Of a stretch of DNA of 64,000 bases, positions 36,739-45,312 are shown piece by piece. The notes under the pieces are model-generated. The model was not told the DNA's origin. It did no database searches and saw nothing but the letters and a program-made list of their open reading frames with translations. The stretch is from positions 28,650 through 92,649 of the forward strand of contig JAGQRH010000001.1 in NCBI GenBank assembly GCA_020425605.1, read 5' to 3'. The position numbers and the translations under genes were made by a program. The stretch is from Planctomycetota bacterium (GTDB taxonomy: Bacteria > Planctomycetota > UBA8742 > UBA2392). Each line of letters starts with the position of its first letter. Positions within the stretch are counted from its first letter, which is position 1.

Positions 36739-38331
36739 ATGTCGCGGATCCGGCTCTACAACCTGAACGTCAGTCTTGAAGACGAGTTCGACCGTGCGCT
36801 GAAACGCGAGGCGGCGAAGCGGCTTGGGCAAGAGCCCGCTGCGCTGCGCCTGGTCAAGCGTGGCGTGGATGCGCGCGAGCGCACACCGCGCTACAACTGC
36901 ACAGTCGATGTCGAACTGGCCGAGGGCACTGACCGCGAGCGCCTGCTGCGCGACCTGGGCTCGAACGCAGCCGTGCCGGAACCGACTCCGCCGCTGCAGG
37001 CCGCGCCCGGCAGTGAGCCGCTCAAGGGCCGCGTGGTCGTTGTCGGCAGCGGCCCGGCGGGTGGGTTCGCGGCGTACGTGCTGGCGCTGAACGGCTACAA
37101 GCCGCTGCTGATCGAGCGCGGCAAACCGGCGCTGGAGCGGCTGCGGCAGATCGGGCGCTGGAATGCCGGCGTGGTCGAGCTTGACCCGGAAAACAACGCC
37201 CTGTTCGGCGAAGGTGGCGCGGGCAGCTTCAGCGACGGCAAGCTGTACACCAGCAGCCGGCGTGATCCGTACATCCCGCGCATACTCGAGTTGTTCGTCG
37301 AGTGCGGCGCGCCCCAGCGCATCTTGACCGACGCCGCGCCGCACGTAGGCACGGACATTCTCTCGCGCGTTGTGGTGAAGATGCGAGAGAAGATCGAAAG
37401 CCTCGGCGGCGAGTTTCGGTTCAGCGCGAAGCTCACGGACGTGGCGGTCAATGACGGTCGAATCACCGGCATCACCGTCAACGACTCCGAGAATATGGAC
37501 GTGTCAAGTGTGGTGCTGGCGCCAGGGCATTCCGCGCGCGACACTTACGAGATGCTGCTGGCCCGCGGCGTCGCGCTCGAGGGCAAACCGTTCCAGCTCG
37601 GAGTGCGCATCGAGCACCCGCAGGAGATCATCGACAAGGCCCAGCTCGGCCGTTATTCGCGCGACAAGCGGCTGATCCCCGCCAGCTACGACATCGCCTG
37701 CAACGCGGCCGGCGGGCTGTACAGCTTCTGCATGTGCCCGGGCGGGATCACCATGGCGGCCGTGAGCGAGCCCGGCTGCCTGAACACCAACGGCATGAGT
37801 TTCAGCCCGCGCAGCAGCGGCTACGCGAACAGCGCGCTGGTGACGACGTTTGAGCCCGCAGATTTCGGGTTGAAACCGCTGGACGGCGTGGAGTTCCAGC
37901 GTCGCTTCGAGCGCGCGGCGTTTGCCGCCGGTGGGGGAGCCTACGCCACACCCGCTCAGCCGGTGACGCATTTTGTCCGCGGGCTGCACAGCCCGCGCAA
38001 GATGCGCGGCACCTACGCGCGCGGGCGCGAATATGCGTCGCTGTCAGAGCTGTTGCCGGAGAAGTTGAACACGGCGTTACGCGCAAACCTGCCCGAGTTC
38101 GACAAACGTATTCGCGGCTTCCTAAGTGACACCGGAATCCTCCACGGCGTCGAGGCCCGAGCCAGCAGCCCCGTGCGAATTCCCCGCAACCAGCAAACAC
38201 GCGAATCAGGCAACGTCGCCGGCCTGTACCCGGCAGGCGAAGGCGCCGGCTACGCGGGCGGAATCATGAGCGCCGCACTCGACGGGATTCACTCGGCGCT
38301 TGCAATCGTTGCCCGGCATGCACGCGACTAA
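36739..38331 (+). CDS. FAD-dependent dehydrogenase (COG2509 type)
   Basis: A 530-residue flavoprotein. An N-terminal domain of about 90 residues (SRIRLYNLNVSLEDEFDRAL) precedes the dinucleotide fold. GRVVVVGSGPAGGFAAYVLA at about 97-116 binds FAD. Further signatures are GEGGAGSFSDGKLYT, LAPGHSARDTYEML, YSFCMCPGGITMAA and, at the end, GLYPAGEGAGYAGGIMSAAL, closing the FAD site. This is the whole COG2509 layout of uncharacterised FAD dehydrogenases. Its substrate is unknown. It stands alone on the plus strand. Confidence 0.9.
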   Translation: MSRIRLYNLNVSLEDEFDRALKREAAKRLGQEPAALRLVKRGVDARERTPRYNCTVDVELAEGTDRERLLRDLGSNAAVPEPTPPLQAAPGSEPLKGRVVVVGSGPAGGFAAYVLALNGYKPLLIERGKPALERLRQIGRWNAGVVELDPENNALFGEGGAGSFSDGKLYTSSRRDPYIPRILELFVECGAPQRILTDAAPHVGTDILSRVVVKMREKIESLGGEFRFSAKLTDVAVNDGRITGITVNDSENMDVSSVVLAPGHSARDTYEMLLARGVALEGKPFQLGVRIEHPQEIIDKAQLGRYSRDKRLIPASYDIACNAAGGLYSFCMCPGGITMAAVSEPGCLNTNGMSFSPRSSGYANSALVTTFEPADFGLKPLDGVEFQRRFERAAFAAGGGAYATPAQPVTHFVRGLHSPRKMRGTYARGREYASLSELLPEKLNTALRANLPEFDKRIRGFLSDTGILHGVEARASSPVRIPRNQQTRESGNVAGLYPAGEGAGYAGGIMSAALDGIHSALAIVARHARD

Positions 38332-38346
38332 CGGCATCACGTGACG

Positions 38347-38418
38347 ACGCAACGACCGCAAAGACGCAACAGGAATCAGCAGTTGCATGGCGTCGTCGCG
38401 CTCGTAGCGTCGTTGCGT
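38347..38418. repeat. Short inverted repeat after the FAD dehydrogenase gene
   Basis: ACGCAACGAC (38347-38356) pairs perfectly with GTCGTTGCGT (38409-38418), with a 52-base loop that itself contains related GACGCAAC and GCGTCGTCGCG pieces. It fills the 108-base gap before the next plus-strand gene. Confidence 0.4.
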
Positions 38419-38439
38419 GTGTCATCTTGGGGGTAGCCA

Positions 38440-38889
38440 ATGGAACACCGCGAAGAATCCATTCCCGCATTTGAGGTGACCGGCCTGCAGATCCGCACCA
38501 GCAATGCGCGAGCCATGGAGACCATCGGGCCGCTGTGGGGGCGCGTGTACGGCGGCGGGTTGGCGGGCATGGCGCCGACCGGTCAGCAGCGCCTCTATGC
38601 GGTCTATTCCAACTACGAGGGCGACCACAACGGTGAGTACGACTACACGATCGGCTACGCCGTCAATGCGGGCGACCCAGTGCCCGAAGGCATGACCCAG
38701 CTCGGCGTGCCGCGGCAGCGCTATGCTGTGATCATTGCGCGTGGCGAGATGCCGGGCGCACTGGTTGAAACCTGGATGCAGATCTGGGAGGCCGGGCTGC
38801 CGCGCGCGTTTGCCATCGACTTTGAAATCCACGACCCGGCCACGCCCGGCGAAGTTGAGATCTGGCTGTCGCTTGCCGAGGGCACATGA
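38440..38889 (+). CDS. GyrI-like effector-binding domain protein
   Basis: A 149-residue stand-alone effector-binding domain (GyrI/AraC-E, Cass2-like). The pattern fits the fold: PAFEVTGLQIRTSNARAMET, LWGRVYGG, LYAVYSNYEGDHNGEYDYTI, VPRQRYAVIIARGEMP and LPRAFAIDFEIHD. Such proteins bind small cationic or drug-like ligands; the stand-alone form may sense or sequester them. There is no attached DNA-binding domain. A GGGGG stretch lies about 10 bases before the ATG. It overlaps the next gene's start by 4 bases (ATGA), so the two are coupled. Confidence 0.85.
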   Translation: MEHREESIPAFEVTGLQIRTSNARAMETIGPLWGRVYGGGLAGMAPTGQQRLYAVYSNYEGDHNGEYDYTIGYAVNAGDPVPEGMTQLGVPRQRYAVIIARGEMPGALVETWMQIWEAGLPRAFAIDFEIHDPATPGEVEIWLSLAEGT

Positions 38890-39236
38890 GCGCCGCACGT
38901 TCGAAGGCCAAGTCCGCGCTTGCCAAGCTCGACGAGATCGAAGCCGAAATGAAACGCATCGGCTTCTGGTCGGACGATCCGCCGGATCTACTCGCGGACT
39001 ACCAGGCAGGCACGCGCCAGACGTATCTCGATGCCCCGTCGTTTGAGTTGTGGCTGCAATGCGTGTTTCTCGTCAACGCGCGCGATGCGGCGCTGGCGAA
39101 CGCCCTGCCGACCGGCAGCCAGGTCGGCGAGATGGCGCGCAGGCAGTACGACTACCACGAAGTCGTCCCCGAGGCGGAGAAGTTGCTCAAGCTGCTGCAC
39201 CAGTTCGACCGGATTATCACCGGGCGTTCGCGCTAA
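38886..39236 (+). CDS. YqcC-like (DUF446) protein
   Basis: A 116-residue small protein resembling YqcC. LAKLDEIEAEMKRIGFWSDD aligns with the family's N-terminal helix and LW motif, and FELWLQCVFLVNARDAALAN with FExWLQxVFIPRM. The C-terminus LLKLLHQFDRIIT fits the final helix. It is purely helical and probably cytoplasmic. The function of YqcC proteins is not well defined. Its start overlaps the GyrI-like stop (ATGA), which suggests a shared role or shared expression. Confidence 0.8.
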   Translation: MSAARSKAKSALAKLDEIEAEMKRIGFWSDDPPDLLADYQAGTRQTYLDAPSFELWLQCVFLVNARDAALANALPTGSQVGEMARRQYDYHEVVPEAEKLLKLLHQFDRIITGRSR

Positions 39237-39275
39237 CCCGACGCGGTCGCCGTCCATGTGGTATGGTTCAGGTGC

Positions 39276-39659
39276 ATGCTCGCCCAAGCCCAGCAACCAA
39301 GCCGTCTCGTCCAGCTGATTGAATCGGCCAAGATGAATCTGACCGCCAGCCAGCGCTGGCTGCTGGGCACGCTTGGCCTGGCTCTGGTCTGGCCATGGCT
39401 GATGGTGTTGTTGTGGGTGGTCGCAGCGCCGGCCGTCGCCGAGTGGACGAGCCTCTGGAGGACCTGCTTCTGGAGCGGCATCGCGCTGTGGGCGCTGCCG
39501 CTGGCCATTGCCGGCTGGGGCGTGCTGAAACATCGCCAGAACGGCGTGGTCTATCCGATGGCAATCTACGCGCTGGTGTGGGCGGAAGTCGCGGTGATCG
39601 GCGGCTTTGCCATGTTCGGCATGCTCTTCAAAGTAAGCGCGCCGATGCACGTCAGCTGA
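39276..39659 (+). CDS. Small membrane protein
   Basis: Unrecognised protein of about 127 residues with three hydrophobic segments: LLGTLGLALVWPWLMVLLWV, WSGIALWALPLAIAGWGVL and MAIYALVWAEVAVIGGFAMF. Several starts are possible (39258, 39276, 39333). CAGGTG just before the ATG at 39276 slightly favours that one. No catalytic motif is visible. The stop TGA touches the stop of the convergent monooxygenase-like gene with no base between. Confidence 0.6.
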   Translation: MLAQAQQPSRLVQLIESAKMNLTASQRWLLGTLGLALVWPWLMVLLWVVAAPAVAEWTSLWRTCFWSGIALWALPLAIAGWGVLKHRQNGVVYPMAIYALVWAEVAVIGGFAMFGMLFKVSAPMHVS

Positions 39660-39965
39660 TTACGTCAGCCAGGGCGCATTCGTAATCATGTCGTACATGG
39701 CGACCTCAACGCCGTGAATCAGCAGATCGGGCTGCAGCTTGCCCCATGCCTGCAGGTGCGGCGAGGCGAGATGCTTGTCCAGCAACTCGCGGCTGGTCCA
39801 GTTTTCATAGAACACGAACACGGCCGGCTCGATCTGCGATTTGTGCAGGTCGTAGTTGATGCAACCTTCCTCTGCGCGGGTCGGCGCAACCAGCTTCAGC
39901 AACTCGGCTTCAACCTGTGCTTCGCAGCCCGGCTTGGCGCGCATTCTGGCGATGACAGTCAGCAT
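39660..39965 (-). CDS. Antibiotic-biosynthesis-monooxygenase-like (ABM) protein
   Basis: A 101-residue ABM-fold protein. LTVIARMRAKPGCEAQVEAE opens the ferredoxin-like fold, EEGCINYDLHKSQIEPAVFV is the central strand pair, and ENWTSRELLDKHLASPHLQA is the signature helix. Such proteins act as small monooxygenases or isomerases (YgiN type) on quinones or polyketides, or have lost catalysis; the substrate is unknown. The start at 39965 has GGAGGA 5 bases before; the longer open frame upstream lacks a site. Length is normal for the family. Confidence 0.88.
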   Translation of the reverse strand: MLTVIARMRAKPGCEAQVEAELLKLVAPTRAEEGCINYDLHKSQIEPAVFVFYENWTSRELLDKHLASPHLQAWGKLQPDLLIHGVEVAMYDMITNAPWLT

Positions 39966-40024
39966 GGATTCCTCCACGGCTTGTATACAACTGCAACTGA
40001 CTTCACGTGGAGCGCTAAACGGGA

Positions 40025-40050
40025 AAGGGGTACGCACGCGCGTACCCCTT
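40025..40050 (-). terminator. Terminator for the paired membrane genes
   Basis: AAGGGGTACG (40025-40034) pairs perfectly with CGTACCCCTT (40041-40050) around a 6-base loop. On the minus strand it lies about 50 bases after the stop at 40103 and is followed by TCCCGTTT. A second GC hairpin (40052-40058 with 40081-40087) precedes it. Confidence 0.6.
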
Positions 40051-40102
40051 CGGCCCGGTGTGGGGGAGCGACCGTGGTCGCCGGGCCTAAACTCGCACTC
40101 GC

Positions 40103-40867
40103 TCAAACTTCAAACAGCGCTGTCAGGAAGAAGCCTCGCCTGGTCTCGACCCGTCCGCGGTCAGGATCCAGCGGCCCAATGAATGAAGCCATCTGCGCCG
40201 CAACCAGCACCAGCAGCGCAAACCAAAGCGCCAGCACGCGCCCGTCAAACAGGCGCTCGCCGTGCTTCCACGCCACATAGCGGTGCGTACGGGCGATGAA
40301 GTGAAAGCCGAAGGTAGTCGACAGCGTGATCACGACCGCATGCATCAGGCCAAGGAACGCCTGCGAATCCTCCGTCGTGCTGACGCTGAAGAACCATGCA
40401 ATCGGCGCGCAGCCGAGCAGGATCAGCCCGGCCGCTGCGCCCAGCATCAGTACAGATGCCAGCGCCTGCTTGAAGGTCAGCCGCGCGCCGGTCAGTGCCT
40501 GGAACACGAAGAAGCTCGGCAGGCAGATCGCGCTCGCGCCGACGATCACGACGGGAAACTTCAGTGCCGCATAAGCCACTTGCCCCGCGCCCGCAACCGA
40601 GCCAAGGATCGCGCCGTACAGCAGCGATGCGAACACCATCAGCAGCGTGCAGCCGGCGATATACGTGTTCAGCCCGTGCCCGTTGAAAAGGTCGCGCGCC
40701 ACAGCCCCTTGCGCCCGCAACAGGCCACCGCCGACGCTGAGTGGCCCGGTCAGCGCGAATGTGTCGCTCTCCCAGCGCGTGACCCAGGGGCGCGGCGCGG
40801 CGGCCGGTTCACGGCCGTACGGTGGGGGAGAAGCGGCCGGTCCGAGGGCTTCTAGTTCAGTGCTCAT
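40103..40867 (-). CDS. Polytopic membrane protein, paralogue of its upstream neighbour
   Basis: A 254-residue membrane protein with about five or six spans after a Pro-rich cytoplasmic N-terminus (MSTELEALGPAASPPPYGRE). It resembles the upstream protein in order of motifs: a LKFPVVIVG segment, a Cys-Pro in a span (ICLPSFFVF), TGARLTFKQALAS, LGCAPIAWFF, and near the end AAQMASFIGPLDPDRG. Unknown family; the regular shared motifs suggest a two-subunit membrane complex. It overlaps the upstream gene by ATGA (40864-40867). Confidence 0.7.
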   Translation of the reverse strand: MSTELEALGPAASPPPYGREPAAAPRPWVTRWESDTFALTGPLSVGGGLLRAQGAVARDLFNGHGLNTYIAGCTLLMVFASLLYGAILGSVAGAGQVAYAALKFPVVIVGASAICLPSFFVFQALTGARLTFKQALASVLMLGAAAGLILLGCAPIAWFFSVSTTEDSQAFLGLMHAVVITLSTTFGFHFIARTHRYVAWKHGERLFDGRVLALWFALLVLVAAQMASFIGPLDPDRGRVETRRGFFLTALFEV

Positions 40868-41550
40868 GACATGGCTCCTAGCTCAGTAACCCAGCGCGTG
40901 AGCACAGCCCACACGCCCATATAGAAGTTGCCGCTCAGCCCGTGGCTGAGGCTGTAGCCGTCGACGCCGTAGCTGCTGCCAATCCACGGCCGAAGCAGCC
41001 ACGCGACCTGCGCGCCCACAAACTGATACACGAGTGCCCATACGATCAGCGGAGCCTTGATGCCTGATGTAGTCAGCGAGCGCATTCCACGTGCCAGCAC
41101 ACGCAGGCCGGCGACGCCCGCAACCACGCCGCAGGCGAGGCACAGCACGTACAGGTTCAGGTAGCTCGCCATGCTGGGGATCGGCGCGGAGGCGCAGAAC
41201 AGGCCGACGACCGGCGCGCAGGCGCCCAGGCAGATCGCCAGCGTGGAGATGCCGGACAGCGCGACGGTCAGTGTCTGGCTCGTACGAGCCCGAACGCCCG
41301 AGACCAGCAGCGTGATGTGCATCAGCGGAAAACACAGTGCCAGCGTGAACAGGAAGAACAGCGGCATTTTGAGGGTCGTGATCCAAAGGTGGTCACGGCC
41401 GACGTGGCTGCCCATCGCCGCGCCCCAGCACATGGCGCCGACGACACCGGCGGTGAGCAGGCGCCCGTTGATCGTCAGCGCTGGCGCTCGCCATGCCAGG
41501 CGAAAGTGCGCGTCGGGTGCGTGCAGGAGTTTGCCGACCAAGGCGGCCAT
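40864..41550 (-). CDS. Polytopic membrane protein, paralogue of its downstream neighbour
   Basis: A 228-residue membrane protein, about six spans. TLKMPLFFLFTLALCFPLMH, VSGVRARTSQTLTVALSG, LGACAPVVGLF and GAQVAWLLRPWIGSSYG line up with the corresponding segments of the next gene's product. The two are likely ancient duplicates that now work together. No catalytic or transporter signature is recognised. The coupled ATGA overlap with its partner supports joint synthesis. Upstream to 41778 is a short intergenic region holding the repeated 17-mer. Confidence 0.7.
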   Translation of the reverse strand: MAALVGKLLHAPDAHFRLAWRAPALTINGRLLTAGVVGAMCWGAAMGSHVGRDHLWITTLKMPLFFLFTLALCFPLMHITLLVSGVRARTSQTLTVALSGISTLAICLGACAPVVGLFCASAPIPSMASYLNLYVLCLACGVVAGVAGLRVLARGMRSLTTSGIKAPLIVWALVYQFVGAQVAWLLRPWIGSSYGVDGYSLSHGLSGNFYMGVWAVLTRWVTELGAMS

Positions 41551-41634
41551 CGGTATGCCTCTCTACTTTGTGCCACAAAGTAGATCGACAATCGCGTTCC
41601 GGTGGCCTGAGAGAAATCGCCAAGAATCCCTTTA

Positions 41635-41651
41635 AATGTGGGTTTGCGGGC
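41635..41651. repeat. Second copy of the 17-mer AATGTGGGTTTGCGGGC
   Basis: An exact match to 13916-13932, with the similar preceding string TTTAAATG against TTAAAATG. This copy lacks the left arm that makes a stem at the first site. It lies between divergent genes in a 228-base gap that otherwise shows nothing. Confidence 0.6.
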
Positions 41652-41778
41652 GATAGCGGCGGAATTATCGGACCCAGGGCATGGATGAGTTGACAATCAA
41701 CCACTGACCGTCCACGGTCAATCCCGGCCCCTCAAACTTCGCTGTTGCGTGCGCCCACCCCGGGCATAAATTGGGTGC

Positions 41779-42522
41779 ATGACCGCAACTCTTCGCTGGA
41801 ACCGCCTTGAGCTAGCAGCTGACGGCGACGCCGCCTTCAAGGCCGCCGTCGAGGAGAACTTTCCCAAGCTGCTCGAGCTGCCGTTTGATGACCTCGAGCT
41901 GGATTGCGGCCGCTGCAAGAATCTGGGCGAGTCGGCGTTTCAGGTAATCGGCCCGCACCTCGCGGACGCCGCCGGCAAGAAGAAGCTGACGGTGCGCATC
42001 ACCGACGACCTTGCAAAGTTCTTCCAGGGAACCGGCCTCAGCAGCCTGCTGACCGTCTCATTGGTCGAGCACATGGACGGCGCGGTGAAGTCACCTGCAC
42101 CGGGCGAAGAGGACGTACAGGACTTCACCGAAGACGACGAAGAAGAAGAGCCGAAGGATGAAACACATCCTCCCGGAGACGACATCCACCAGACCAAGAT
42201 CCAGACCCGCGCTGCAAACGGCGGTCTGGTTGATGAAGAAGATGCGCACGTCTACCTGATCGGCGACGAAATTGTGATCGGCCGTGAGCCGCCAAGCGAG
42301 CCGGTGTTCCAGATTCCGACCATCAGCAAGCGGCACTTCCGCGTGTACAGGCAGGGCCCCGGCTATTTCATTGAGGACATGCGAAGCACCAACGGCACAT
42401 ACCTCAACGGCAACCCGCTTACGCAGCCGCAGCCGCTGGGCGAAGGTGACGAGGTGGTCGTAGCGATCACGCTCAAGCACCCGGACGGCGCCAAGCGTTT
42501 CAAGTTCACGCTCAAGGCCTAG
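41779..42522 (+). CDS. STAS-like / FHA-domain protein
   Basis: A 247-residue cytoplasmic protein. Residues about 1-95 look like a STAS fold (LELAADGDAAFKAAVEENF, then LELDCGRCKNLGESAFQVIG, GKKKLTVRITDDLAKFFQG). An acidic linker follows (EEDVQDFTEDDEEEEPKDE, about 110-135). The FHA domain (about 155-247) has EIVIGREPPSEP, ISKRHFRVYRQGPGY, MRSTNGTYLNG and a GDEVVVAI strand, so Arg, Ser and Asn of the phosphothreonine pocket are present. It could act in a partner-switching or kinase signalling path. No kinase gene is adjacent. Confidence 0.82.
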   Translation: MTATLRWNRLELAADGDAAFKAAVEENFPKLLELPFDDLELDCGRCKNLGESAFQVIGPHLADAAGKKKLTVRITDDLAKFFQGTGLSSLLTVSLVEHMDGAVKSPAPGEEDVQDFTEDDEEEEPKDETHPPGDDIHQTKIQTRAANGGLVDEEDAHVYLIGDEIVIGREPPSEPVFQIPTISKRHFRVYRQGPGYFIEDMRSTNGTYLNGNPLTQPQPLGEGDEVVVAITLKHPDGAKRFKFTLKA

Positions 42523-42525
42523 TGG

Positions 42526-43323
42526 CTACTTGCCTTCCGCTTCCTTCTGCCAGCGTTCCATCAACAGCTTGTGTGCAGTGGTGCAAACGGCGAGGTGATA
42601 GGCCTTGCGTTTCTCGACGTCCCAGCTGCCGGGGCATTCCACGACGATGGCCGTGCAGTCGAACGTCGCCCACGCGTAGTACGCCAGCCCGTAGATCTTG
42701 GCCAGCGCCATCAGGCGCAGCACGTTCAGCTCGGGCTTCAGCAGGCCGTCTTCGCCGGTCACCATCATGAACTTCGGCGCGGGGTCGAAGTCGTATTCGT
42801 CCTTCAGCGCGTCTACGATCCTGCGGCCGATGTCGTCATCGGGCCCGTTCTGGATCAAGTACGGCGCGCTCCCGTCCGGGTCTTCGTGCAGATCAAGCAG
42901 GAAGTCCGGATTGTTCTCGCCCAGCCATTCCTTGATTTTCTCGGCCTCGGGGCAGTCGGTGCGCCCGAACATGCGGTTGAGGTCGCGCCCGTCTTCGAGG
43001 TGGCGATTGTTGTTCTCGATGCCCCAGGGGTTGCAGGGGCCGTAGGTGGTGAAGCCGAGCTCGGTCAGCTTGTCCTTGATGTAGTAGCCGGAGGGCTCGT
43101 TACCGTGGACGCCGGTGGTGACCACGATGTTCTTCTTGGGTGCAGGCACAGTCTCCGGCTCGGTGGTCCCTTTCGGAGGCAGGGCATAGGGCGCACCGGA
43201 GCAACCATCGTTGCCCACGGCCGGTTCAGGCTCACCGGGCATCGCACCACGAGCAGCCGGAACGCGGCTGCCGGAGCACGCGGAAACCACCGACACGCAC
43301 AGGACAATCAGGAGGATCTTCAT
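42526..43323 (-). CDS. M14-family (AstE/AspA-like) zinc carboxypeptidase lipoprotein
   Basis: A 265-residue exported enzyme. The signal peptide LLIVLCVSVVSAC has a lipobox with Cys at 16. The zinc site reads GVHGNEPSG (His and Glu, HxxE) and LLDLHEDPDG (third His). NNRHLEDGRDLNRMF supplies substrate-binding Asn/Arg, and IVVECPGSW carries the catalytic Glu. This is the plan of the M14 succinylglutamate-desuccinylase or aspartoacylase branch, here secreted and so perhaps acting on peptidoglycan or peptides. CGGAGT precedes the ATG at 43323. Its stop lies three bases from the STAS-FHA stop. Confidence 0.85.
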   Translation of the reverse strand: MKILLIVLCVSVVSACSGSRVPAARGAMPGEPEPAVGNDGCSGAPYALPPKGTTEPETVPAPKKNIVVTTGVHGNEPSGYYIKDKLTELGFTTYGPCNPWGIENNNRHLEDGRDLNRMFGRTDCPEAEKIKEWLGENNPDFLLDLHEDPDGSAPYLIQNGPDDDIGRRIVDALKDEYDFDPAPKFMMVTGEDGLLKPELNVLRLMALAKIYGLAYYAWATFDCTAIVVECPGSWDVEKRKAYHLAVCTTAHKLLMERWQKEAEGK

Positions 43324-43392
43324 CTTCAACTCCGCGTATTGAGAACGTCGTCGCGCGGCTAGGATGCGCTCGTGGACGAAGAAAAGCAAAGC

Positions 43393-43686
43393 ATGAAGCG
43401 AACGCCCGCCGGCAAGTGCGGCAGGGTTGGGCGATTGATGGTGGTGGCCGGCTTGCTCACGAGCATGGTTGCATGGGTCAGTGCGAATCTGGTGACGTAC
43501 GTGCCGTGGATAGCGTTTCGCGCCATCGGCATCCATTTCGGCGCGTTGCTGTTGACCTTCGCGTTGACTGCGGTGGGGTATCACCTGATAGCGCCGCGGC
43601 GGCCATTCTGGGCAACCATTGCCTTGGCGCTCGTCGGGCTTGCCGTGATCACGACGTTGCTCAGCCTGTGCCGTGTGGTTCACTAG
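43393..43686 (+). CDS. Small membrane protein
   Basis: Unrecognised 97-residue protein with three hydrophobic segments (VVAGLLTSMVAWVSANLVTYV, FGALLLTFALTAVGYHLI, ATIALALVGLAVITTLLSL) and a basic N-terminus. A GTG at 43372 would add seven residues. It lies divergent from the M14 gene and convergent with the FMN oxidase gene, 34 bases apart. Support is coding continuity and membrane character only. Confidence 0.5.
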   Translation: MKRTPAGKCGRVGRLMVVAGLLTSMVAWVSANLVTYVPWIAFRAIGIHFGALLLTFALTAVGYHLIAPRRPFWATIALALVGLAVITTLLSLCRVVH

Positions 43687-43720
43687 CATGAACGGCACGC
43701 GGCGGACAACGAAGCGCCCG

Positions 43721-45229
43721 CTATCGAGCCAGCAGGTCCGGCCCAAGATCGTTGACCGCCGGACTGCCCGCCAGTTGCATGGCGCGTTTGAAATCTTCGG
43801 CGTAGAGATCGAGTACTCGTTTGACGCCGGTCTCGCCGCTGACGGCGAGGCCCCACAGCACCGGGCGCCCTATCAGCACGGCCTTTGCACCCAGCGCCAG
43901 TGCGCGCAGGATGTCGGCGCCCCATTCGATACTGCCATCAACTAACACGGGGATGCGGTCTTCGACGGCCGCGACGACTTCGGGCAATGCTCGTGCGCTG
44001 GCGATCGATGCATCCAGCTGGCGGCCGCCGTGGTTGCTCACGATCAAGCCAGCACAGCCTGCGTCGGACGCGCGTTTGGCGTCATCGCCGCGCACGACCC
44101 CCTTCAGCAGAATCGGCAGTCTCGTCAGCGACTTGAACCATTCGATGTCCTTCCAGGTCAGTGACGCATCCTGGCGCGTGCGGAACAACTCAGCCAGTTC
44201 GCTCCCGGAATCGACTCCGCCTTTGGCCTCGTAGCGTGCGAGGTTCGCGCGAGTCAGCCCTTCCGGCAGATCGAAGTTGTTGCGTTCGTCGGCGACGCGA
44301 CGGCCGAGCACGGGCGCGTCTACGGTGACGACGATGGCACGATAGCCAGCGGCTTCGGCTCGGCGGATCAAGTCCTCGGTGATGCGGCGGTCACGATGGC
44401 AATAAAGCTGGAACCACTTCGGCGCGGATGTGGCCGCTGCAATCGCTTCCAGGGTCACGTTCGCCATAGTGGAGACCACAAGTGGCACACCGGCCTCCGC
44501 GGCCGCGCGTGCCGTGGCCAACTCGCCCTCGCTGTGCGCCAGGCGCTGGTAGGCCATCGGCGCGATCATGGCTGGAAATGGCAGTTTCAGCCCGAGCAGC
44601 TCGGTGGATGTGTCGACATCTGCGACGTTCACCAGCACGCGGTGGCGGATTTCGAGCTCGTCCCACGCACGCCGATTGCGTTTCTTTAACTTCTGGGCGT
44701 CCGCGCCGGACGCAAAATAGTCGAACGCGACCGGGTCCATCTTCAGCTTTGCCGCGCGGCGGAAGTCGGTCGTGGTGTGCAGCCCCACGTGCGCGTGTGG
44801 CAGTTCATCGGAGGTACGTCTCGACAGTCGCGCAAGCATCTGACCACCCGAGCTGTCGGTTTCCAGGTGGATCGCCTCGAACAGTCGGGTGGGGGAGAGG
44901 CCGGACTCGTTGTGTTTGCGCGCGAGCTGCGCGGCCAGCTTGATCACCAGCTTGACACGCGGTGTCGGGCCCATTTCGGCAACGCGTGTTGTGCGGCGCC
45001 CGGGCAGGTCGACGAAGAACTCGTCGATCATCCGTTGCAGACGGTCGATGTCTACGCCGAGCGCGTCAAGCGCGGCTGCAATCTCGGGTGTCGGGTCGGC
45101 GATCAGCGCGGCAAGCAGCGACTCGGTCCCAAGCCTCTGCATGCGGTGCACGTGGGCAAAGATGCGCGCGTTCTCAAGTACGCGTTCCGCATCGCCGAGG
45201 GGCATTCCGATGTCGGGAAGCTCTTCCAT
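43721..45229 (-). CDS. Clp-N-domain / FMN alpha-hydroxy-acid oxidase fusion
   Basis: A 502-residue protein joining two domains not normally found together. Residues about 10-135 show the double Clp N repeat: NARIFAHVHRMQRLGTESLL and LDALGVDIDRLQRMIDEFF, then KLVIKLAAQLARKHNESGLS and LFEAIHLETDSSGGQMLARL. Residues about 150-500 form a flavin-dependent alpha-hydroxy-acid dehydrogenase of lactate/glycolate oxidase type, with FDYFASGADA, PMAYQRLAHSEGELATARAA, FQLYCHRDR and catalytic His in SNHGGRQLD. The FMN phosphate site DGSIEWGADILRALALGAKA is intact. Usual family length is about 360-390. Frame is continuous, with no stop between domains. Confidence 0.9.
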   Translation of the reverse strand: MEELPDIGMPLGDAERVLENARIFAHVHRMQRLGTESLLAALIADPTPEIAAALDALGVDIDRLQRMIDEFFVDLPGRRTTRVAEMGPTPRVKLVIKLAAQLARKHNESGLSPTRLFEAIHLETDSSGGQMLARLSRRTSDELPHAHVGLHTTTDFRRAAKLKMDPVAFDYFASGADAQKLKKRNRRAWDELEIRHRVLVNVADVDTSTELLGLKLPFPAMIAPMAYQRLAHSEGELATARAAAEAGVPLVVSTMANVTLEAIAAATSAPKWFQLYCHRDRRITEDLIRRAEAAGYRAIVVTVDAPVLGRRVADERNNFDLPEGLTRANLARYEAKGGVDSGSELAELFRTRQDASLTWKDIEWFKSLTRLPILLKGVVRGDDAKRASDAGCAGLIVSNHGGRQLDASIASARALPEVVAAVEDRIPVLVDGSIEWGADILRALALGAKAVLIGRPVLWGLAVSGETGVKRVLDLYAEDFKRAMQLAGSPAVNDLGPDLLAR

Positions 45230-45312
45230 GCCTTCAGATTACCCCACGCCGGGTCGTCCGGCACTGGATATCCACAGGTGACCCGGCCGCGTTTCCAGCT
45301 ATCTTCAGCGGC

